From the NCBI GenBank assembly GCA_003509785.1, contig DOMY01000134.1, positions 1,796-8,178 on the forward strand: a stretch of DNA of 6,383 nucleotides. Reading direction: 5' to 3'. Each line of letters opens with the position of its first letter. The stretch's first letter is position 1. The stretch is from Gemmobacter sp. (GTDB taxonomy: Bacteria > Pseudomonadota > Alphaproteobacteria > Rhodobacterales > Rhodobacteraceae). Of this stretch, positions 1 to 5,717 are shown piece after piece. Made by a program: the position numbers and the translations under genes. The notes under the pieces were generated by a model. It searched no databases. It saw only the letters and a program-made list of their open reading frames with translations, and was not told the origin of the DNA.

Positions 1-984
1 CGCGATCTGCAGGCGGCGGTGCTGGAATCGGGCGACCGCGTGGTGCTGCGCACCGAAATGTCGGAACTGCTGGGGATGCAGAACCGCACCGACATGCGGA
101 TCGTCGACAAGCTGTCTTCGGTGCAGACCGAAACGGTCGAGGTGCTGATTACCCCGGGCTGCCGGATGATCGGGCGCTCGCTGGGCGAAATGCGTCTGCG
201 GCGGCGCTATGGCGTCTATGCGCTGGCCGCCCATCGCAAAAGCCAGAACATCGGCCGCCAGCTGGACGAGCTGGTGGTGCAGGTGGGCGATACCCTGCTG
301 CTGGAAGGCCGGGCCGAAGATATCAAGCGGCTGGCCGATGATATGGACATGGTCGATGTCAGCCGCCCCAAGCAGCGCGCCTTCCGTCGCGACAAGGCGC
401 CCATTGCCATCGGGGCGCTGCTGTTCGTGGTGGTGCTGTCCTCGCTGGATATCGCACCGATCTACGTGCTGGGCTTCATCGCGGTCACCGCGATCCTCTG
501 GACCCGCTGCATCGACAGCGACGAGGCGCTGGGCTTTGTGGATGGCCGCCTGCTGGCGATGATCTTTGCCATGATCGCAGTGGGCGAGGGGATGGACAGA
601 TCCGGCGCAGTGGAAATGATCGTGTCAGAGGTCAGCCCATTGATGATTGGCCTGCCGCCCTTTGCCATGATCATGGCGGTCTATCTGCTGGGCCTGATCC
701 TGACGGAATTCCTGTCGAACAACGCCGTTGCGGTGATCTATACCCCTGTGGCCATCGAACTGGCGCGCCAGCTGGGTGTCGATCCGCGGCCTTTCGTGGT
801 GACGGTGATGTTTTCTGCGACGCTCGCCTTTGCCACCCCTGTGGGATACCAGACCAACATGATGGTCTATGGCCCGGGCGGCTATAAGTTCACCGATTTC
901 ACCCGCATCGGTGTGCCGCTGAACATCATCACCTGGCTGCTGTGTTCGGCGCTGATCCCGATCCTCTGGCCGCTTTACCCCTGA
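1..984 (+). CDS. SLC13/DASS-family permease with RCK_C domain, C-terminal part (start outside window)
   Basis: The reading frame is open from the first base and ends at TGA 982-984, giving 327 residues of a protein whose family is usually near 590. Codons 1-27 look like the end of a first RCK_C (TrkA-C) domain. Codons about 46-121 form a second one, with the family-like stretch ITPGCRMIGRSLGEMRLR. From codon about 137 the chain turns hydrophobic, with several membrane segments. Two hallmarks of the DASS/ArsB-type transporter fold are visible: SNNA at codons 239-242 and TPVGYQTN at 279-286, followed by MMVYGPGGYKF. The family moves anions such as dicarboxylates or sulfate across the inner membrane, usually with sodium. 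The RCK_C insertion between the two membrane halves is typical of the bacterial branch often annotated 'SLC13 family permease'. The substrate cannot be read from this part. No in-frame break is seen. Confidence 0.9.
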   Translation, partial: RDLQAAVLESGDRVVLRTEMSELLGMQNRTDMRIVDKLSSVQTETVEVLITPGCRMIGRSLGEMRLRRRYGVYALAAHRKSQNIGRQLDELVVQVGDTLLLEGRAEDIKRLADDMDMVDVSRPKQRAFRRDKAPIAIGALLFVVVLSSLDIAPIYVLGFIAVTAILWTRCIDSDEALGFVDGRLLAMIFAMIAVGEGMDRSGAVEMIVSEVSPLMIGLPPFAMIMAVYLLGLILTEFLSNNAVAVIYTPVAIELARQLGVDPRPFVVTVMFSATLAFATPVGYQTNMMVYGPGGYKFTDFTRIGVPLNIITWLLCSALIPILWPLYP

Positions 985-1007
985 TCCGGCGCCCGAACGT
1001 GCAGGGG

Positions 1008-1037
1008 TTGCCGCCGGGGGCTTCGCTGGTGTAGAGG
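1008..1037 (+). promoter_or_regulatory. possible sigma-70-type promoter for the yebC-like gene
   Basis: The 86-base gap after the permease holds TTGCCG (1008-1013) and TAGAGG (1032-1037), 18 bases apart, about 34 bases before the yebC start. The match to the TTGACA/TATAAT consensus is only partial, although alphaproteobacterial -10 boxes are often degenerate. No terminator is visible after the permease, so read-through from it is also possible. This is inference from spacing and weak motif match. Confidence 0.25.
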
Positions 1038-1070
1038 TGCCCATCACCACAATCGGGACTGGAGAGGGCC

Positions 1071-1814
1071 ATGGCAGGCCATTCTAAATGGGCAAACATC
1101 CAGCATCGCAAGGGCAAGCAGGACAAGCTGCGCTCCAAGATGTTTTCAAAGCTGGCGAAAGAGATCACCGTCGCCGCAAAGATGGGCGATCCTGATCCCG
1201 ACAAGAACCCGCGGCTGCGTCTGGCCGTGAAGGCCTCGAAGGCCGTGTCGATGCCCAAGGATGTGATCGAACGCGCGATCAAGAAATCGCAGGGTGGCGA
1301 TGCGGCTGATTATACCGAAATCCGGTATGAGGGCTATGGCGCGGGCGGGATTGCCATCATCGTCGAGGCGATGACCGACAACATCAACCGCACCGCCTCC
1401 AACGTGCGCAGCTATTTCACCAAGGCCGGTGGCAACCTGGGCCAGACCGGCTCTGTGTCGCACAGCTTTGATCGCGTGGGCGAAATCACCTATCCGGCCA
1501 GCGCGGGCGATGCGGATTCCGTGATGATGGCCGCGCTGGAAGCCGGGGCAGATGATGTGGAATCCGATGAGGAGGGCCACTGGATCTATTGCCAGGTCGA
1601 GGATCTTTCGACGGTTTCCGATGCTCTGGAACAGGCGCTGGGCGAATCGACCGAGGCCAAGCTGATCTGGAAACCCCAGTCGCGCACCGAGGTTGATCTG
1701 GATACCGCGCAAAAGCTGATGAAGCTGATCGACCTGCTGGAAGAAGATTATGACGTGCAGACCGTCACCCATAACTTCGACGTGCCGGAAGACGTGGCTG
1801 CACAGCTGGAATGA
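1071..1814 (+). CDS. yebC: YebC/TACO1-family protein (translation factor / putative transcriptional regulator)
   Basis: This is a complete 247-residue protein, the normal length for the family. It starts at ATG 1071 behind a good ribosome site, GGAGAGG (1061-1067). The N-terminus MAGHSKWANIQHRKGKQD is the near-invariant YebC signature. The middle has YEGYGAGGIAIIVEAMTDN, then NRTASNVRSYFTKAGGNLG, both diagnostic. The family has a three-domain fold: an N-terminal helical domain followed by two alpha/beta domains. Bacterial members were first described as DNA-binding regulators (PmpR in Pseudomonas). The mitochondrial homologue TACO1, and more recently bacterial YebC, have been linked to translation through difficult stretches such as polyproline. 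The name 'transcriptional regulator' should therefore be read with caution. The protein is cytoplasmic. It stands alone between the permease and a strong terminator, and nothing in it looks damaged. Confidence 0.97.
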   Translation: MAGHSKWANIQHRKGKQDKLRSKMFSKLAKEITVAAKMGDPDPDKNPRLRLAVKASKAVSMPKDVIERAIKKSQGGDAADYTEIRYEGYGAGGIAIIVEAMTDNINRTASNVRSYFTKAGGNLGQTGSVSHSFDRVGEITYPASAGDADSVMMAALEAGADDVESDEEGHWIYCQVEDLSTVSDALEQALGESTEAKLIWKPQSRTEVDLDTAQKLMKLIDLLEEDYDVQTVTHNFDVPEDVAAQLE

Positions 1815-1835
1815 ACCGGGCCGCTGGGCCGCATG

Positions 1836-1863
1836 AAAAAGCCCCCGGCAGCGGGGGCTTTTT
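1836..1863. terminator. bidirectional intrinsic terminator between yebC and the RTX gene
   Basis: A perfect inverted repeat runs from AAAAAGCCCCC (1836-1846) to GGGGGCTTTTT (1853-1863). An extra G-C pair at 1847/1852 leaves the four-base loop GCAG. The stem is 12 bp, the G-C core faces the loop, and the A/T tracts give a U-run on either strand. It lies 22 bases past the yebC stop and 22 bases past the stop of the convergent RTX gene, so it can end both transcripts. Confidence 0.93.
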
Positions 1864-1884
1864 GTTTGCGCGCAGGGCCGCCGT

Positions 1885-2877
1885 TCAGGCCGAATAGGCC
1901 CAGAGATCCAGAAAGCCGGCTTCGCGGGCGGCAACCGTTTCCAGATCCCCGAACAGGCTGTCGATGCCCGCCGCAATCACATCGGCGCGGGTCACGCCCA
2001 GCAGGATGGTGGTCGTATTGCCGATATCCACCGCGGTGCCCAGTTGCGTGGCGCGCAGCGTCACCTGCTGCCCGGCCAGCGCGGCATCCAGCACCAGATG
2101 ATCGGTGCCCAGGTCGAAATCGGTGATCCGGTCGCGCCCGCCGTGTTGGGTGATGATGAAACTATCCGCACCCATCCCGCCGGTCAGCGTGTCATTTCCG
2201 GCGCCACCGATCAGGATATCTGCGCCCGCCCCGCCAGACAGGCTATCTGCCCCGGCGCCGCCATCCAGAATATCGGCACCCTTGCCACCAAGGCCGGTGT
2301 CATTGCCTCCACCCAGCACGATATAGTCTGCACCGGCCTGACCGCGCACCAGATCTTGTCCGCCGCCGGTGATGGCCACATCCCCGCCCGCGCCCAGATC
2401 GTAAACACCATCCCCCGCGCCGCCGATCACCAGATCGTCGCGCTGCATCAGCGTCGCCAGCAGCGCCCGGTCATCCGCCGGGCTGACCGTGGCCGCAGCC
2501 TGTTCCAGAAGCAGGGCCGACAAGGCGATGTCGTGGATCTGGACATAGACTCCTTCGGCAGTATGGCTGGCCAGGGCGCTGATGGTGCCCCCGGTCAGAA
2601 CCTTGTCGCCATCCACCGTCAGCCCGTTGCCGAAGACGGCAATCTGCCCCGGGGCATCGGCGCCGCGAAAGGCGCTGTCGAAGCTGGCGGTGGCCAGCTG
2701 CAGCGGGATCGGCCCCTGAAAGACCGATCGCAGGGTGATCGCTTCCCCTTCGATCACCTTTGGCGGGTCGAATTGCTCCAGCAGATATCCGGCGCGTTCG
2801 GCCAGAAGGCTGTTCAGATCCATGTTGAGGGGAATGACCCCGACGCTGCGGGTATCGTCAGAAAACAGGACGGCCAT
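1885..2877 (-). CDS. RTX (hemolysin-type) calcium-binding protein, likely type I secreted
   Basis: This is a 330-residue acidic protein starting at ATG 2877 with a weak purine-rich site (AAAGAGAAAG) upstream. Residues 1-150 are a non-repeat domain I do not recognise; it has no Sec signal peptide. Residues about 152-241 carry some ten RTX nonapeptides of the GGxGxDxxx type, the best being GGAGADSLS, GGAGADILI and GGAGNDTLT. Aspartates recur every nine residues from 166 to 238. The first three copies are degenerate. After the array comes GGRDRITDFDLGTDHLVL (246-263), the motif that usually closes RTX beta-rolls, and then a C-terminal region ending in DLWAYSA. RTX arrays bind calcium and fold outside the cell after export by an ABC/MFP/TolC machine that reads a C-terminal signal. 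No such transporter is in this window. No catalytic domain is visible, so a structural, adhesive or matrix role is only a guess. The gene lies 27 bases behind argP on the same strand and may be co-transcribed with it. Its last codons run towards the shared terminator. Confidence 0.92.
   Translation of the reverse strand: MAVLFSDDTRSVGVIPLNMDLNSLLAERAGYLLEQFDPPKVIEGEAITLRSVFQGPIPLQLATASFDSAFRGADAPGQIAVFGNGLTVDGDKVLTGGTISALASHTAEGVYVQIHDIALSALLLEQAAATVSPADDRALLATLMQRDDLVIGGAGDGVYDLGAGGDVAITGGGQDLVRGQAGADYIVLGGGNDTGLGGKGADILDGGAGADSLSGGAGADILIGGAGNDTLTGGMGADSFIITQHGGRDRITDFDLGTDHLVLDAALAGQQVTLRATQLGTAVDIGNTTTILLGVTRADVIAAGIDSLFGDLETVAAREAGFLDLWAYSA
2155..2424 (-). repeat. RTX nonapeptide repeat array (coding)
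   Basis: About ten consecutive nine-residue units, encoded by 27-base periods within the RTX gene, cover residues 152-241. Aspartates at 166, 175, 184, 193, 202, 211, 220, 229 and 238 mark the register. The last five units are closest to consensus, and the N-terminal units lack the full GGxGxD core. This is a protein-level repeat. The DNA copies have diverged and are not an exact tandem repeat. Confidence 0.9.
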
Positions 2878-2904
2878 GTGACTTTCTCTTTGTTACCCGG
2901 CAGT

Positions 2905-3810
2905 TTAGGGCTTGGGTAAAATTTCGCAAGCCACTGTCTGTCGCAGGGTGGATCTTGCGGCGGCAGTCAGCGCATGGGTCAGCGGTGCCAGAACCGGGGC
3001 GGCCAGCCGGGCGAACTGCCAATGCAGCATCACATCCAGTGGCCGGCCGGGGATGAGCTCGACCAACCGCCCCTGCGCCAGATGATCGGCCACCAGCAGA
3101 TCAGGGTTCATGCCCCAGCCCAGACCGGCGAGCGCCGCATCGACGAAGGCCTGGCTGGAGGCCATGCGATGGGTGGGAAAGGGGAAGGGCGCGCCAAATT
3201 CGCGGCGCAGCCAGCCCGATTGCAGGCTGTCCTTGTCGGAATAGGTCAGCGCCGGGGCGCGGGTCAGGCCAGCGCGGCTGGGGCCATCGGGCAGCCAGCG
3301 GGTACACCAGCCTGGGCTGGCTGTGGCGAAATAACGCAATGCGCCCAAGGGGATAGTATCGCATCCCTGCAGCGGGCCGGGATGGGCGGTGATCGCCCCC
3401 GCCACCTCGCCGCGGCGCAGCCAGTCCTGGCTGAACTCCTGATCGTCGATCACCAGATCGAACAGCAGCCCGTCGCAGCGCGCCAGGGCCGGGATGACCC
3501 AGGTGGCGAGGCTGTCGGCATTGACTGCGATGCGCAGCGTCGCCGGGCCGGTATCGGGCAAAGGCATGTCCTGCGCCAGCGCGGCTTCCAGCAGGGCCAC
3601 GTCATCGGCATGGCGGATCAGCCGCAGCCCGGCCTCGGTCGCGGCGCAGGGCTGGCCACGGCGGATCAGCAGGGTGCCCATGCGTTCTTCCAGCGCCTTG
3701 AGCCGCTGCGACACGGCAGAGGGCGTCAGCCCCAGCTGCGCCGCCGCCAGATCGAAGCTGCCGCGGCGGTGAATGGTGGCAAGCGTCAGCAGCTGGGCAT
3801 AATCGAGCAT
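2905..3810 (-). CDS. argP: LysR-family regulator, ArgP/LysG type
   Basis: This is a 301-residue LysR-type regulator (LTTR) if started at ATG 3810, which gives the usual N-terminus MLDYAQLLTLATIHRRGSF. A GTG at 3828 would add six residues but has no ribosome site. The ATG has GGATGAAG upstream (3819-3826 on the complementary strand). The winged helix-turn-helix occupies the first 60 or so residues, with LTPSAVSQRLKALEERMG as recognition helix and wing. The effector-binding half follows. AVNADSLATWVIPAL is nearly the same as in E. coli ArgP, and RRGEVAGAIT also fits. ArgP/LysG proteins sense lysine or arginine and activate the exporter gene argO/lysE, which here lies divergently next door. That arrangement strongly supports the assignment. 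LTTRs commonly repress their own promoter from the shared intergenic site. The choice between ArgP and LysG naming and the true co-inducer cannot be read from sequence. Confidence 0.93.
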   Translation of the reverse strand: MLDYAQLLTLATIHRRGSFDLAAAQLGLTPSAVSQRLKALEERMGTLLIRRGQPCAATEAGLRLIRHADDVALLEAALAQDMPLPDTGPATLRIAVNADSLATWVIPALARCDGLLFDLVIDDQEFSQDWLRRGEVAGAITAHPGPLQGCDTIPLGALRYFATASPGWCTRWLPDGPSRAGLTRAPALTYSDKDSLQSGWLRREFGAPFPFPTHRMASSQAFVDAALAGLGWGMNPDLLVADHLAQGRLVELIPGRPLDVMLHWQFARLAAPVLAPLTHALTAAARSTLRQTVACEILPKP

Positions 3811-3896
3811 TAGCGATGCTTCATCCACAACAGAAAGTTTAACTGGATTGAGGCAGCCCCGCCCCGCTAAGTCAAGCCAAAAGCAGGAGAGACAGC
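3811..3896. promoter_or_regulatory. divergent argP-argO control region with candidate operator
   Basis: These 86 bases separate the two divergent start codons and must hold both promoters. They are more AT-rich than the flanking genes around 3826-3850. A short palindrome, AGTT-T-AACT (3836-3844), lies there and could be part of the LysR-family binding site. TTGAGG (3848-3853) is a possible -35 element for argO, but no convincing -10 is visible. The argO ribosome site AGGAGAGA is at 3885-3892. The presence of regulatory DNA is close to certain from the gene layout; the exact operator is inference. Confidence 0.55.
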
Positions 3897-4502
3897 ATGT
3901 GGGAAGCGGCAGGGGCCGGGTATCTGGTGGCGATCAGCCTGATCGCGGCCATCGGGGCACAGAATGCTTTCGTTCTGCGCCAAGGGCTTAGGCGTGAACA
4001 TGTGGCGGCGGTGGTGGCGGTCTGTGCCGGATCGGATGCGATCCTGATCGCGGCGGGTGTGGCGGGCTTCGGGTCCATCGCGGCAGCGGCGCCGTGGTTC
4101 GGGGATGCGATGCGCTGGCTGGGTGTGGCCTTTCTGGCGGTCTATGGCGCGCTGCGGTTTCGCGCGGCGCTGAAGGGGGGCGAGGCACTGATGCCCGCGC
4201 CGGGGGCGCCTGCGCCCTTGGGGCGGGTGCTGGCGATGTGCCTGATGTTCACCTGGGCCAATCCGCATGTCTATCTGGATACGGTGGTTCTGCTGGGGTC
4301 GATTTCGGCGCAATATGCGCCGCATGGGCTGGCCTTCGGGGTGGCGGCGGCGCTGGGATCCTTCAGCTTCTTTTCGGCGCTGGGCTTCGGGGCGCGGTTG
4401 CTGGCGCCGGTATTTGCCCGGCCGCAGGCCTGGGTGGTGCTGGAGATCGGCGTGGGCTGCGTGATGTGGGCGCTGGCCCTGGCCCTGGCTTTGGGCGGCT
4501 GA
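3897..4502 (+). CDS. argO: LysE/ArgO-family basic amino acid exporter
   Basis: This is a complete 201-residue inner-membrane protein, the standard length for the LysE/ArgO family. It starts at ATG 3897, four bases after a strong AGGAGAGA site. The family signature IGAQNAFVLRQGLRREH lies at residues about 20-36. The second hallmark, WANPHVYLDTVVLLGS, begins near residue 120. About six hydrophobic segments span the chain, with the usual short basic/polar linker in the middle (around 80-110). These proteins export L-arginine and/or L-lysine (also canavanine) from the cytoplasm, driven by the membrane potential. They protect against harmful accumulation when peptides or amino acids are abundant. 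It is divergent from the argP gene, whose product is the expected activator. The DMT permease gene follows on the same strand after 142 bases. The assignment is firm at family level; the preference for arginine over lysine is not determined. Confidence 0.95.
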   Translation: MWEAAGAGYLVAISLIAAIGAQNAFVLRQGLRREHVAAVVAVCAGSDAILIAAGVAGFGSIAAAAPWFGDAMRWLGVAFLAVYGALRFRAALKGGEALMPAPGAPAPLGRVLAMCLMFTWANPHVYLDTVVLLGSISAQYAPHGLAFGVAAALGSFSFFSALGFGARLLAPVFARPQAWVVLEIGVGCVMWALALALALGG

Positions 4503-4581
4503 TCTGCTGTCTGGCCTGCGTCTGGTGGCTGTACGGCCTGCGTCGGGTCTTTGTCGGGACGGCGTGCAGATGGCGCATCCT

Positions 4582-4620
4582 CGCTTTTGTGACCGACACA
4601 AAGGCGGCCTTGCAGCCGCC
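4582..4620 (+). promoter_or_regulatory. two overlapping, mutually exclusive hairpins in the argO-DMT spacer
   Basis: Hairpin A pairs CGCTTTTGTG (4582-4591) with CACAAAGGCG (4597-4606): ten pairs, one of them G-U, around the loop ACCGA. Hairpin B pairs GGCGGC (4603-4608) with GCCGCC (4615-4620): six G-C pairs around CTTGCA. They share bases 4603-4606, so they cannot form together. B is not followed by a U-run on the plus strand, so neither is a classic intrinsic terminator. The rest of the 142-base spacer (4503-4644) shows a ten-base direct repeat, GGCCTGCGTC at 4513 and 4535, and no clear promoter. A regulatory role is inference. Confidence 0.35.
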
Positions 4621-4644
4621 CGGCGCTTGCGCTTGGGTCTGCGG

Positions 4645-5553
4645 ATGACAGCGATGACAACAGCGATGCGGCCCGTTCAGGGCGTGATGTGGATGCTGGC
4701 CTCGGGCGCGAGCTTTGTGGCGGTGAACGGGCTGGTGCGCTGGCTGGGCACCGATCTGCCCGCGCCGCAATCGGCCTTCATCCGCTTTGCCTGCGGGCTG
4801 CTGTTCCTGCTGCCGACGCTGGTGCCGCTGCTGCGGCAGGGCTTTGCCCCCGGCATGTTGCGCCTGCACATCGGGCGGGGGGCGGTGCATACGCTGGCGG
4901 TGATGCTGTGGTTCTTTGCCATGGCCCGGCTGCCGGTGGCCGAGGTGACGGCCATCGGCTATCTGAACCCGGTGCTGGTGACGCTGGGCGCGGTGGTGTT
5001 CTTTGGCGAGCGGCTGGCCCTGCGCCGGATTCTGGCGGTGCTGGTGGCGATTGGCGGTGCCCTCATCATCCTGCGCCCGGGTCTGCGCGAGCTGGGGCCG
5101 GGGCATCTGGCGCAGGTGGGGGCGGCGGTGTTCTTTGCCGGGTCTTACCTGTTTGCCAAACAGCTGAGCGCACGGGAAAGCGCGGGCCGCGTGGTGGCGA
5201 TGATGAGCCTGTGCGTGACGCTGGGCCTTCTGCCCTTTGCGCTGGCGGTCTGGGTGCCGGTGACGGTGGTGCAGGTGGCGGCGCTGGCGCTGGTGGCGGT
5301 GTTTGCCACGCTGGGCCATTACTGCATGAGCCGGGCCTTTGCCGTGGCGCCGATGACGGTGACACAGCCGGTGACATTCCTGCAGCTGGTCTGGGCGGCG
5401 CTGCTGGGCTTGCTGGCCTTTGGCGAGCCGCTGGACGGGTTTGTACTGCTGGGCGGCGGCATCATCATCGCCGCCATCAGCTATATCACCTGGCGCGAAT
5501 CCGCGTTGAAGCGCAGCGCGATCACGCCGCCGCCCGAGGCCACCCGGGTCTGA
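4645..5553 (+). CDS. EamA/DMT-superfamily permease
   Basis: This is a 302-residue inner-membrane protein with ten predicted hydrophobic segments in two EamA repeats, roughly residues 10-140 and 150-285. The first repeat ends with the typical block EVTAIGYLNPVLVTLGAVVF, then FGERLALRRILAVLVAIGGA. The second repeat has the matching QPVTFLQLVWAALLGLLAFG and a terminal YITWRE. DMT carriers of this size export amino acids, nucleosides or other small metabolites, but the substrate here is unknown. I chose ATG 4645. The frame stays open back to 4525, but those 40 residues are basic and non-membrane and look unlike the family. ATG 4654 and ATG 4666 are also possible, and none has a clear ribosome site, which is unusual beside the strong site of argO. 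It follows argO on the same strand, so co-transcription is plausible and the pair may form an export cassette. Confidence 0.92.
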   Translation: MTAMTTAMRPVQGVMWMLASGASFVAVNGLVRWLGTDLPAPQSAFIRFACGLLFLLPTLVPLLRQGFAPGMLRLHIGRGAVHTLAVMLWFFAMARLPVAEVTAIGYLNPVLVTLGAVVFFGERLALRRILAVLVAIGGALIILRPGLRELGPGHLAQVGAAVFFAGSYLFAKQLSARESAGRVVAMMSLCVTLGLLPFALAVWVPVTVVQVAALALVAVFATLGHYCMSRAFAVAPMTVTQPVTFLQLVWAALLGLLAFGEPLDGFVLLGGGIIIAAISYITWRESALKRSAITPPPEATRV

Positions 5554-5717
5554 GCGCGGGCGTTTACGCCTTGCCAACACAGATGACCGGAAGATTGACG
5601 CCAAATGCCATGATGCTGCCACAGGTCCGCAGGGGGCCTGCCTTGGTGTGTTAAGGCGCCGAAAACCCTGATTGCCGATCCTGAACCCGGGTGTGAACGG
5701 TGTGCAGGTGTGGGGTC
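5554..5717. other. intergenic region before the right-edge repeat protein
   Basis: This 164-base spacer follows the DMT stop. A small stem-loop, GGCG-TTTA-CGCC (5559-5570), and a GCAGG-GGG-CCTGC inverted repeat (5629-5641) are present, but neither has a U-run, so termination is uncertain. TTGACG (5595-5600) resembles a -35 box without a fitting -10. GGTGTG occurs three times at 5690, 5699 and 5707, just before the next start codon, and once more at 5645. No small gene with a ribosome site was found. Confidence 0.4.

Noticed and set aside
2044..3813. Long plus-strand open frames antisense to the RTX gene and argP (2044-2919 and 2974-3813)
   Set aside because: They mirror strongly supported genes, have Gln/Gly/Arg-rich compositions and no recognisable domain; high GC explains the lack of stops.
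3811..3828. GTG 3828 as the argP start
   Set aside because: It adds six residues not expected in the family and has no ribosome site; ATG 3810 yields the usual MLDY start.
4513..4544. Direct repeat GGCCTGCGTC, two copies 22 bases apart
   Set aside because: Only two ten-base GC-rich copies with no further structure; not enough for a repeat element, attachment site or CRISPR.
4525..4644. An N-terminal extension of the DMT permease from 4525
   Set aside because: The 40 extra residues are basic and non-hydrophobic, unlike DMT family N-termini, and the stretch contains the hairpins, fitting an untranslated spacer.
5559..5570. GGCG-TTTA-CGCC stem-loop as a terminator for the DMT gene
   Set aside because: Only four base pairs and no U-run follows; too weak to call.
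4363..5622. A 419-codon open frame on the minus strand across argO and the DMT gene
   Set aside because: Its translation is dominated by His, Gln, Arg and Pro, the composition expected from the reverse of high-GC membrane-protein codons, and it is antisense to two clear genes.
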